From: an uncultured Ruminococcus sp.
GTDB lineage: Bacteria; Bacillota; Clostridia; Oscillospirales; Ruminococcaceae
Length of the DNA: 6,027 nucleotides
Direction of reading: 5' to 3'
Assembly (NCBI GenBank): GCA_947177345.1
Contig: CAMWUB010000096.1
Location: 1-6,027, forward strand
The translations under genes and the position numbers were made by a program. Of the stretch, positions 1-5,669 are shown in pieces (positions within the stretch are counted from its first letter, which is position 1; the number at the start of each line of letters is the position of its first letter). Below the pieces are notes generated by a model. It did not search any database. It saw only the letters and a program-made list of their open reading frames with translations, and was not told where the DNA came from.

Positions 1-98
1 ATCGAATATATTACAAGATATTTATTATCAGGAGTACCACATTTTGAAAACCAGTCAATATTATTTAATCCGGAAATAAATTCAGAAAGTTCAGACAT
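1..98 (-). CDS. Uncharacterised protein, N-terminal fragment (cut by window edge)
   Basis: Only the first 32 residues lie in the window; the rest continues past position 1. The ATG at 98-96 follows a clear Shine-Dalgarno AAGGAA (108-113) at 9-base spacing. The reading begins MSELSEFISGLNNIDWF and continues through a Cys-Gly-x-Pro-Asp stretch (SKCGTPDNKY), which reads like the amphipathic start of a small soluble protein. No signal peptide or membrane segment is visible. It follows the gene ending at 127 by 28 bases on the same strand, so it is probably the last visible cistron of the leftward operon. The DNA is very AT-rich, like the gene before it. I do not recognise the family from so short a piece. 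The opposite strand is also open here (1-123), but it has no start in the window and its composition is less convincing. Confidence 0.6.
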   Translation of the reverse strand, partial: MSELSEFISGLNNIDWFSKCGTPDNKYLVIYS

Positions 99-126
99 AT
101 ATTTTTATTCCTTATTGTTTTAATTT

Positions 127-480
127 TTATATTTTGTTTTTTCTGATAATAAAATCAAGATTATGCGGTAAACCCTCGTCAAGTCCTTCATGCTTGCTGA
201 AATCAAGAATTACTTGACCTTGGAGTTTATTTTTAACAATATTCAATATCTCGAATTGGTCAAAATCTTTAATAGAAAATGTAACTCCGTTGTCTTTTGT
301 CCAGACCCACCCATAACCTGATTTGAGACATATGAATTTATAACCTTGTTCCTTGTATATTTCCCTTACTATTTCTGAAATAGATATTTCCGTACCCTCA
401 TCAAGAGACAATATTTTATTATATACTTTGTCTGCCAAATCTTTAATTATTTTCTTTCTGAATTTTTCTCTGATAGGCAT
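127..480 (-). CDS. Uncharacterised 117-residue cytoplasmic protein
   Basis: I do not recognise this family. The protein opens with a basic helix (MPIREKFRKKIIKDLADKVY), followed by EGTEISISEIVREIYKEQG (about residues 28-46), which could be a small helix-turn-helix-like segment. Then come an aromatic strand (KSGYGWVWTKDNG, 53-65) and a C-terminal stretch GQVILDFSKHEGLDEGLP (88-105). There is no signal peptide, membrane helix or obvious catalytic motif. I chose the ATG at 480 because GAGGA (489-493) sits 8 bases upstream. An in-frame ATG at 495 would add five residues (MRKNI) and overlap the ispE stop as ATGA, but it has no recognisable ribosome site. The gap to ispE is 11 bases, so the gene is probably cotranscribed with it. 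Base composition drops sharply here (15 G/C in the 60 bases 121-180, against 32 of 60 at 1141-1200 in ispE), which hints at an accessory gene added behind a housekeeping one. Confidence 0.8.
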   Translation of the reverse strand: MPIREKFRKKIIKDLADKVYNKILSLDEGTEISISEIVREIYKEQGYKFICLKSGYGWVWTKDNGVTFSIKDFDQFEILNIVKNKLQGQVILDFSKHEGLDEGLPHNLDFIIRKNKI

Positions 481-488
481 TATATTTT

Positions 489-493
489 TCCTC
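489..493 (-). promoter_or_regulatory. Ribosome binding site deciding the start at 480
   Basis: On the minus strand this reads GAGGA, 8 bases before the ATG at 480, inside the last codons and stop of ispE. The upstream ATG at 495 overlaps this site and is preceded only by AT-rich sequence without a Shine-Dalgarno match. This favours the shorter protein. Confidence 0.6.
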
Positions 494-1361
494 ATATTTC
501 TATAAATGATTTATTTACAGATGTACATACTCTTGCATAGAAACCTGCCCATAAAAGTTCTTTTGCACAATATTCCGCATTGTCCACAGATTCATGATAG
601 CTATTTCCGAAAAATCCGAAAACCGCTGAACCACTACCGGTCATTACCGCCGAAAGTGCATTACATTCAAGCATGACCGATTTTATAGTGTTTACCTCGT
701 CAAGCTGTATCGCGTCTTCAAAGAGATTTCCGAAATATTTATAAGCATTTTCGGGAGAATTTCCGATAACTTCAACAAGCTTACTCACTTGTGGGTGTAC
801 CGGATTTATAAGTGCGTCAATTTTTCTGTAAGCCTCAGCAGTCGAGACACCTTGTCTGCCCTTTGCGACTACAAAATATCCTGAAAAATCGTCAATGGGA
901 GTTATTTTTTCACCTATCCCCGATACGTAAGCTGTACCACCGGTCAGGAAGAAAGGAACGTCCGCCCCTAATTTTTCAGGAGAAATAATTTCCTTGCCGG
1001 TCAGCTTTGAAAGACAATACAGTACACCGGCAGAATCGGCACTCCCTCCACCCATACCGGCTTGTGACGGAATCCTTTTTTTAATATGTATTCTGCAACC
1101 TATATCAAGATTATTGTCATCAAAAAATTTTCGTGCGGATTTGTAGGCAATATTTCTTTCGTCGCACGGTATGGGGTCGGAAGTCCGGAACTCGTCGGGA
1201 ACTTCACACGTCAGTGAAATTCCGGAATCTGTCAATTCAACGGTTATTTCGTCGTAAATGCTTACGGTCTGGAAAACGCTTTCGATAGAGTGATAGCCGT
1301 TATCAAGTTTGCAGGTAACGTCAAGTGCGAGGTTTATTTTTGCCGGAGACTTAATTTTCAT
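492..1361 (-). CDS. ispE: 4-diphosphocytidyl-2-C-methyl-D-erythritol kinase (IspE)
   Basis: This cytoplasmic enzyme phosphorylates 4-diphosphocytidyl-methylerythritol with ATP at the 2-hydroxyl in the MEP (non-mevalonate) route to isopentenyl diphosphate. It is a GHMP-family kinase of 289 residues. Motif 1, SPAKINLAL (5-13), holds the family's catalytic Lys (K8). The ATP-binding glycine-rich loop is PSQAGMGGGSADSAG (98-112). The catalytic Asp lies in GADVPFF (D134). Motif 3 is MTGSGSAVFGFF (240-251). Length is close to the usual 280-300. I chose the ATG at 1361 because AAGGGTG lies just upstream; the in-frame GTG at 1370 overlaps that ribosome site, so it is an unlikely start. The start overlaps the aminotransferase end by 11 bases, which suggests translational coupling. 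One oddity is that the segment between ISPEKL and GADVPF appears about seven residues shorter than in typical IspE proteins (see findings). Confidence 0.95.
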   Translation of the reverse strand: MKIKSPAKINLALDVTCKLDNGYHSIESVFQTVSIYDEITVELTDSGISLTCEVPDEFRTSDPIPCDERNIAYKSARKFFDDNNLDIGCRIHIKKRIPSQAGMGGGSADSAGVLYCLSKLTGKEIISPEKLGADVPFFLTGGTAYVSGIGEKITPIDDFSGYFVVAKGRQGVSTAEAYRKIDALINPVHPQVSKLVEVIGNSPENAYKYFGNLFEDAIQLDEVNTIKSVMLECNALSAVMTGSGSAVFGFFGNSYHESVDNAEYCAKELLWAGFYARVCTSVNKSFIEI

Positions 1362-2538
1362 AATTTTCACCCTTCAGTTTTTCAAGGAATTTTTCAATAC
1401 GTTTCATGGCCTCCATGAGATGTTTAAGCGAATAAGCATAGGAAATACGTATATAACCCTCACCACTGTCACCGAAAGCACTTCCGGGGACTACCGCAAC
1501 TTTTTCTTCGTATAACAGACGTTCACAGAAATCTTCGCTTGAAAGTCCGGTACTCTTTATGCACGGAAACGCATAAAAAGCCCCCTCCGGATTAAAACAC
1601 GTCAGACCTAATCTGTTAAACTCGTTGACGAGATACCGCCTACGTGTATCGTATTCGTCACGCATTTTGACAATTTCAGCATCGCACGAATTAAGAGCTT
1701 CAATGGCGGCGTTCTGACTTATATAAGGACTGCACATTATGCCATATTGGTGAATTTTAGCAATCTGTGATATAATCGGTTCGGGAGCGGTAACGTATCC
1801 TAAACGCCAGCCGGTCATAGCGTAGGCCTTTGAAAAACCGTTCACGTAAATAGTACGTTCTTTCATGCCGTCGAGTTCTATAATAGAGAAGTGTTTCCTG
1901 CCGTATGTAAGTTCAGAATAAATTTCGTCGGAAAGTACCATTATATTCGTATTTTTAAGAAATTCCGCAATAGGTTCTAAATCCTCACGGGTCATTATAG
2001 CACCTGTCGGATTATTCGGGAACGGCATAATAATCATTTTGGTACGGTCAGTTATCTTGTCTTTGAAGTCGTCAATAGTGAGTTTGAAATTGTTTTCGAT
2101 TTTGGTAGGTACAGGCACGGCAATACCGCCGACGAGTTCCACGAGTGGTGCATAACATACAAAACAGGGTTCTACAACAAGAACTTCGTCACCAGGGTCA
2201 ACGATACCACGGATAGCAAGGTCTATACCCTCAGAACCACCAACCGTCACGATTACTTCATTTTCAGAATCGTATTCAATACCGTGTTTTTTCATTATAC
2301 GCTGACTTATAGCTTTGCGGAGCGGTTCGATACCCTTGTTAGCACCGTATATAATATGCTTGCGTTCGAGTACCTGAATAGCGGTTTTTCGTATAATCCA
2401 AGGCGTTGAGAAGTCAGGTTCACCGACACCAAGACTTATAACGCCCTCCATAGTACCGGCAATATCAAAGAACTTACGTATTCCGGAGGGTTTCATTTTC
2501 TTTACTTTTCCAGATAGTACTTTGTCATAATCTATCAT
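1351..2538 (-). CDS. PLP-dependent class I/II aminotransferase (aspartate aminotransferase fold type I)
   Basis: A 395-residue fold-type I aminotransferase, which moves an amino group between an amino acid and a 2-oxo acid in the cytoplasm. Visible hallmarks in order are: SLGVGEPDF (35-43); the substrate/cofactor-loop Tyr in IYGANKG (Y64); PNNPTGAIMTREDL (174-187) with the conserved Asn-Pro; SDEIYSEL (D204, Y207), which contacts the PLP ring; GFSKAYAMTGWRLGY (234-248) with the Schiff-base Lys K237 and phosphate-binding R245; PEGAFYAFP (317-325); and YIRISYA (362-368), whose R364 should bind the substrate carboxylate. This pattern fits the AspC/PatA-like aspartate or aromatic aminotransferase subgroup, but the amino donor cannot be read from sequence. 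The start ATG overlaps the stop of the Lrp gene as TAATG, and the minus strand carries AAAGGGG about 10 bases upstream. The pairing with an Lrp/AsnC regulator suggests amino-acid-responsive control. Confidence 0.93.
   Translation of the reverse strand: MIDYDKVLSGKVKKMKPSGIRKFFDIAGTMEGVISLGVGEPDFSTPWIIRKTAIQVLERKHIIYGANKGIEPLRKAISQRIMKKHGIEYDSENEVIVTVGGSEGIDLAIRGIVDPGDEVLVVEPCFVCYAPLVELVGGIAVPVPTKIENNFKLTIDDFKDKITDRTKMIIMPFPNNPTGAIMTREDLEPIAEFLKNTNIMVLSDEIYSELTYGRKHFSIIELDGMKERTIYVNGFSKAYAMTGWRLGYVTAPEPIISQIAKIHQYGIMCSPYISQNAAIEALNSCDAEIVKMRDEYDTRRRYLVNEFNRLGLTCFNPEGAFYAFPCIKSTGLSSEDFCERLLYEEKVAVVPGSAFGDSGEGYIRISYAYSLKHLMEAMKRIEKFLEKLKGENYEN
1368..1375 (-). promoter_or_regulatory. Ribosome binding site deciding the ispE start
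   Basis: The minus strand reads GAAGGGTG, with its AAGGG core 8 bases before the ATG at 1361. The GGTGA part also matches the 3' side of the anti-Shine-Dalgarno complement. Because it contains the alternative GTG at 1370-1368, that GTG cannot use it, and ispE most likely starts at 1361. The site lies within the last codons of the aminotransferase gene. Confidence 0.6.
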
Positions 2539-3011
2539 TAACAGAGACCCCTTTCGTCGTTTTCCTCACGGTCTATAAATATTCCTTTTTCCTTGTATTT
2601 TTTCAGGATAAAGTGTGTAGCCGTGGAAAGTACGCCCTCTATGGTGGAGAGCCTTTCCGATACGAAAAGAGCCACATCTTTGAGATTATTTCCCTTAACT
2701 TCAACGGTAAGGTCATAAGCTCCGGACATAAGGCTGACACTTTCCACTTCGTCATACATCATGATAGTTTTAGCAATATCGTCGAAACCACAATCACGTT
2801 GCGGAGCGACTTTTAATTCTATGGTAGCGTATACGGTGGAATTGTCGTATAATTCGTCGTCGACGATTACACTATAGCCTTTTATAACGCCCTCATCTTC
2901 GAGACGTTTTATTTCAGCGGAAGCCTGCTCCGGAGTTATGCCGAGAATCTCACCAAGTTGAGTATCTGAAATTCTTGCGTTCTGCTGTAAAATTTTTACA
3001 ATATCAGTCAT
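2538..3011 (-). CDS. Lrp/AsnC family transcriptional regulator
   Basis: A 157-residue DNA-binding regulator of the feast/famine (Lrp/AsnC) family. The N-terminal winged helix-turn-helix is seen at about residues 1-50: short helix MTDIVKILQQNARIS, then TQLGEILGITPEQASAEIKR (18-37) and the typical EDEGVIKGYSVIV. The RAM (ligand-binding, oligomerisation) domain covers about 58-140, with VYATIELKV, the characteristic SGAYDLTVEV (96-105), and the closing TATHFILKKYK (130-140). A charged tail of about 17 residues follows. These proteins usually form dimers or octamers and sense amino acids. The start has AAAGGA (3022-3027) 10 bases upstream. The gene lies 24 bases after the PHP gene with no promoter between them, and its stop overlaps the aminotransferase start by one base. 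It may regulate its own operon from the 3901-4021 region; the effector is unknown. Confidence 0.93.
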   Translation of the reverse strand: MTDIVKILQQNARISDTQLGEILGITPEQASAEIKRLEDEGVIKGYSVIVDDELYDNSTVYATIELKVAPQRDCGFDDIAKTIMMYDEVESVSLMSGAYDLTVEVKGNNLKDVALFVSERLSTIEGVLSTATHFILKKYKEKGIFIDREENDERGLC

Positions 3012-3035
3012 AATAAAAAATTCCTTTCGATAGAA

Positions 3036-3881
3036 TCAGTCTATATTAATAAAATACGGTTTGCGTTTTATGAAATAACATAGGTGGGTGAACCCCACCG
3101 CCTTGGCAGTCTCCAGTGCAGAAGATATATCTTTTCCGATGTCCTCGACGGTGTGTGCGTCCGAACCGATGGAAATAATCTCACCGCCCATATCCTTAAA
3201 TAAACGGACGTATTTTTCCGACGGGAAAGAATCTCCGAACCCCTGACGTATTCCGGAAGTGTTTATCTCGATACCTTTTCCGTTATATGCGAGCAGGCGG
3301 AAACTTTCTGCTATGATGTCGTCAAAACGGCTTATGTCAGGATTTATATTGTTTCTGCACTTCATGTAACGCAGGCAATATGTAAGATGTCCCAGAACGT
3401 CGAAACAGTTCATTTTGCAGAGTTCGTATATTTCCGTGAAATACCTTTCAAGCAGATTATATATACTTTCCGTTGACATATTTTCATAATCTATATAATA
3501 GAAATCCTTTTCATTCCTTAACTGGTGCATTGAACCTATTATGAAATCAAGTCTCTTGTCAAAATTTATTTTTTCAGCGATTTCCCTGTCCTGAGTAGCC
3601 TGACCCATTTCCACACCGCATATCAGATTAAAATTCTTATATATTTCCTTGCGTTCTGTAATGGCATCAAGTGAGTTATTGAAATCCTTTTGATAATTGA
3701 AATAATCAATATTATCCTTTTCGGAGTAGTGTTCTTCCGGATACCATGAACTGCATTCGCAATGGTCAGTAATGGCATACGCTGAAAGCCCTATATCCAT
3801 AGCCTTTTTAATGCATAAGTCTATATCCGCTTCGGAATCCATAGAAAACTGTGTATGTGTATGGCAGTCAATCAGATTCAT
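3036..3881 (-). CDS. PHP-domain phosphoesterase, histidinol-phosphatase (HisJ/HisK) family
   Basis: A 281-residue metal-dependent hydrolase of the PHP superfamily, closest in layout to HisJ/HisK histidinol-phosphatases, which release phosphate from histidinol phosphate in histidine synthesis. All expected metal ligands are visible: DCHTHTQFS (H7, H9), ITDHCE (D39, H40), GVEMGQ (E91), GSMHQL (H119), VLGHLTY (H165) and GSDAHT (D241, H243), giving the three-metal PHP centre. There is no signal peptide, so it is cytoplasmic. The start is the ATG at 3881, with AAAGGAG (3893-3899) 11 bases upstream. A longer in-frame reading begins at a TTG at 3941, but that TTG is the promoter -35 box and the reading crosses the -10, so it is rejected. 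This is the first gene of the leftward operon. No other his genes are in the window, so the substrate is an inference and another phosphoester is possible. Confidence 0.88.
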   Translation of the reverse strand: MNLIDCHTHTQFSMDSEADIDLCIKKAMDIGLSAYAITDHCECSSWYPEEHYSEKDNIDYFNYQKDFNNSLDAITERKEIYKNFNLICGVEMGQATQDREIAEKINFDKRLDFIIGSMHQLRNEKDFYYIDYENMSTESIYNLLERYFTEIYELCKMNCFDVLGHLTYCLRYMKCRNNINPDISRFDDIIAESFRLLAYNGKGIEINTSGIRQGFGDSFPSEKYVRLFKDMGGEIISIGSDAHTVEDIGKDISSALETAKAVGFTHLCYFIKRKPYFINID

Positions 3882-3912
3882 AATATATTCAGCTCCTTTC
3901 TGTGACCATAAT

Positions 3913-3941
3913 ATTATATCATATTCCGGAGTATTATGCAA
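3913..3941 (-). promoter_or_regulatory. Sigma-A promoter of the leftward operon
   Basis: On the minus strand, -35 TTGCAT (3941-3936) and -10 TATAAT (3918-3913) are separated by exactly 17 bases, and TGA directly before the -10 makes it an extended -10. The expected RNA start is near 3906, giving a leader of about 25 bases before the PHP gene at 3881. No room is left for a riboswitch. Confidence 0.85.
3918..3937. promoter_or_regulatory. Candidate operator: imperfect dyad in the leftward promoter spacer
   Basis: An inverted repeat is centred between 3927 and 3928 on the palindrome TCCGGA. The 14-base core ATATTCCGGAGTAT (3921-3934) has six of seven base pairs symmetric, and the full 20 bases have eight of ten. 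It fills the 17-base spacer between the leftward -35 and -10, where a bound protein would block RNA polymerase. The Lrp/AsnC protein of this operon is a candidate binder, but TCCGGA is also common in this genome's coding sequence, so chance is possible. Confidence 0.4.
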
Positions 3942-3956
3942 GTTATTTTTTTGGTA

Positions 3957-3985
3957 TTGCTATTTTCTGTGATATGTGATATAAT
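3957..3985 (+). promoter_or_regulatory. Sigma-A promoter of the rightward operon
   Basis: The -35 TTGCTA (3957-3962) and -10 TATAAT (3980-3985) have a 17-base spacer ending in TGA, an extended -10. The expected RNA start is near 3992, giving a leader of about 30 bases. GATAT occurs three times (3971, 3978, 3986), and ATAAT-GAT-ATTAT (3981-3993) is a small inverted repeat over the -10 and start region, which could be a protein site or simply AT-rich sequence. Confidence 0.85.
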
Positions 3986-4004
3986 GATATTATCCATAAA
4001 TTTC

Positions 4005-4011
4005 AAGGAGG
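4005..4011 (+). promoter_or_regulatory. Full-consensus Shine-Dalgarno of the ACT-domain gene
   Basis: AAGGAGG is a complete seven-base match to the 16S rRNA 3' end, followed by a ten-base T/A-rich spacer (4012-4021) to the ATG at 4022. Together with the consensus promoter it predicts strong expression of a small regulator-like protein. Confidence 0.8.
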
Positions 4012-4021
4012 TTTTTTTAAC

Positions 4022-4291
4022 ATGAGAGCAGTTATAACTGTAATAGGCAAGGATAACGTCGGAATACTTCATAAAGTTTCCGGCATATGTGCGGAATTTC
4101 ATGCGAACGTACTGGAGGTTACACAGAGTGTACTTCAGGATATGTTTGCAATGATTATGCTTGCGGACATCACGGAAATGTCCGGAGACTTCTCGGCACT
4201 CGTCGACAGAATGGATTCACTCGGCAAGGAACTCGGATTATCAATCCATATAATGCATGAGGATATTTTCAACTCAATGCACAGCATCTGA
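4022..4291 (+). CDS. ACT domain-containing protein, UPF0237 family
   Basis: An 89-residue protein consisting of a single ACT domain, the small beta-alpha-beta-beta-alpha-beta fold that usually binds amino acids or similar ligands and dimerises. The first strand MRAVITVIG leads into the ligand-loop motif GKDNVGILHKVS (9-20). The next helix and strand are ICAEFHANVLEVTQSVLQDMFAMIMLADI (22-50). The C-terminal HEDIFNSMHSI (79-89) closely matches the usual UPF0237 ending. Length is full for the family. It has its own strong promoter and ribosome site and sits 15 bases before its usual partner UPF0210. The family resembles the ACT part of GcvR-type regulators, but no DNA-binding part is present. 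The likely role, an inference, is ligand sensing or allosteric control of the neighbouring UPF0210 protein. The ligand is unknown. Confidence 0.93.
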   Translation: MRAVITVIGKDNVGILHKVSGICAEFHANVLEVTQSVLQDMFAMIMLADITEMSGDFSALVDRMDSLGKELGLSIHIMHEDIFNSMHSI

Positions 4292-4306
4292 CCGGAGGTA
4301 TTTTCA

Positions 4307-5665
4307 ATGCTTAATGTATACGATATACTCGAAACTATAAGAATGATTCAGGACGAATGTCTTGATATACGCACCATAACTATGGGAATATCTCTCCTTG
4401 ACTGCATAGATACCGATATAGATAAGGCTTGCGATAAAGTCTATGAAAAAATCGTACGTCATGCGGAAAGGCTTGTCCCTGTAGGTCAGCAGATTGAAAA
4501 AGAGTACGGAATACCGATTATCAACAAGAGAATTTCCGTCACTCCGATTGCTATGCTGTGTGGAGCGTGTCCGAATCAGAACCCTGTCAAGTTCGCAAAG
4601 GCTTTACAACGTTGTGCTGATACGTGCGGAGTTAATTTCATAGGCGGATATTCCGCACTTGTCCATAAGGGATTCAGTGCCGGAGATATGGCATTGATAC
4701 AATCCATTCCGGAAGCTCTTGACGTTACACAGAATATATGTTCTTCTGTGAATATAGGTTCTACAAAATCCGGTATAAACATGGACGCTGTAAAGTTAAT
4801 GGGTCAGATTGTAAAGGAATCCGCCGAACGAACCGCAGACCGTGACTGCATAGGACCGGCGAAACTGGTTGTATTCTGTAACGCCGTTGAAGATAATCCG
4901 TTTATGGCAGGAGCATTTCACGGAGTAGGCGAGCCGGATTGTGAAATACACGTCGGCGTATCCGGTCCGGGTGTGGTACGCTCCGCACTGGCGAAATATC
5001 CGGATGCTTCCATAAATGAACTCGCCGACATAATCAAGAAGACCGCATTTAAAATAACTCGTATGGGACAGTTAGTAGGTTCACGGGCTTCAAAAGAATT
5101 AGGCGTACCATTCGGGATAGTTGACTTATCACTTGCACCAACTCCGGCGATTGGAGACAGTGTAGCACATATTTTAGAAGAAATGGGTCTTGAAATGTGT
5201 GGAACACACGGTACTACAGCGTGTCTTGCAATGCTGAATGATGCCGTCAAGAAAGGTGGAGTAATGGCTTCCTCGACAGTCGGCGGACTTTCCGGTGCAT
5301 TTATACCGGTATCGGAAGATGCCGGTATGATAGATGCTACTATAGCCGGAGTTCTGAGTCTCGAAAAGTTAGAGGCAATGACCGCAGTATGTTCGGTAGG
5401 TCTTGACATGATAGTAGTACCGGGGGATATAACACCGGAAACAATTTCAGCTATCATAGCTGACGAGGCATCTATAGGTATGGTAAATTCAAAGACTACT
5501 GCTGTACGTCTCATACCTGCTATTGGCAAGAAAGAGGGCGAAATGCTGGAATTTGGTGGACTTCTCGGCAGTGGACCTGTAATGCCTGTCCGTGATAAAT
5601 CACCGGCGAAGTTTATAAACCGTGGTGGTAGAATACCTGCTCCTATGCATAGCCTCAAAAACTGA
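4307..5665 (+). CDS. UPF0210 / DUF711 family protein (PFL-like fold)
   Basis: A 452-residue soluble protein, full length for UPF0210 (about 450). It opens with LETIRMIQDECLDIRTITMGISL (8-30). Further conserved-looking blocks are NKRISVTPIAMLCGA (73-87), FCNAVEDNPFMAGAFHG (190-206), GTHGTTACLAML (299-310), SSTVGGLSGAFIPVSED (322-338), and the glycine-rich C-terminal RGGRIPAPMHSLKN (439-452). Databases name it a PFL family protein because its fold resembles pyruvate formate-lyase, but the glycyl-radical motif RVxGY is not visible, so that chemistry should not be assumed. No reaction is known to me. GGAGG (4294-4298) lies 8 bases before the ATG, and the gene follows the UPF0237 ACT gene by 15 bases. 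The pair is adjacent in many Firmicutes (for example Streptococcus pneumoniae), suggesting a two-part enzyme/regulator unit. No signal peptide or membrane segment is seen. Confidence 0.95.
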   Translation: MLNVYDILETIRMIQDECLDIRTITMGISLLDCIDTDIDKACDKVYEKIVRHAERLVPVGQQIEKEYGIPIINKRISVTPIAMLCGACPNQNPVKFAKALQRCADTCGVNFIGGYSALVHKGFSAGDMALIQSIPEALDVTQNICSSVNIGSTKSGINMDAVKLMGQIVKESAERTADRDCIGPAKLVVFCNAVEDNPFMAGAFHGVGEPDCEIHVGVSGPGVVRSALAKYPDASINELADIIKKTAFKITRMGQLVGSRASKELGVPFGIVDLSLAPTPAIGDSVAHILEEMGLEMCGTHGTTACLAMLNDAVKKGGVMASSTVGGLSGAFIPVSEDAGMIDATIAGVLSLEKLEAMTAVCSVGLDMIVVPGDITPETISAIIADEASIGMVNSKTTAVRLIPAIGKKEGEMLEFGGLLGSGPVMPVRDKSPAKFINRGGRIPAPMHSLKN

Positions 5666-5669
5666 TTTT

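Noticed and set aside
1..123. Plus-strand open frame ending in TAA at 121-123
   Set aside because: It has no start in the window, and the minus strand here has an ATG with a good ribosome site in line with the upstream operon. The plus-strand reading could only be the tail of a convergent gene and cannot be fully excluded.
1362..1370. GTG start for ispE three codons upstream
   Set aside because: The GTG lies within the Shine-Dalgarno sequence that serves the ATG at 1361, so it cannot be positioned correctly on the ribosome.
1309..1515. Plus-strand frames at 1309-1515 and 2613-2816
   Set aside because: Both are short antisense shadows inside the well-supported ispE/aminotransferase and Lrp genes.
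3882..3941. Twenty-residue N-terminal extension of the PHP protein from position 3941
   Set aside because: The codon is a TTG that forms part of the -35 box, and the extension crosses the -10 and the likely RNA start. The ATG at 3881 has its own Shine-Dalgarno site and starts directly at the conserved PHP motif.
3914..4102. Minus-strand 62-codon frame across the divergent promoter region
   Set aside because: It overlaps both promoters and the start of the ACT-domain gene, shows no domain, and has no Shine-Dalgarno site.
4918..5658. Long antisense open frame of 246 codons on the minus strand
   Set aside because: It lies wholly inside the strongly supported UPF0210 gene. Its serine/proline-rich translation shows no recognisable domain and it has no credible ribosome site, so it is a shadow of the sense codon usage.
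5622..5669. GTG start inside UPF0210 for the 115-residue protein
   Set aside because: It adds 16 residues read out of frame through the conserved UPF0210 C-terminus. The natural-looking start is the ATG four bases after the stop.
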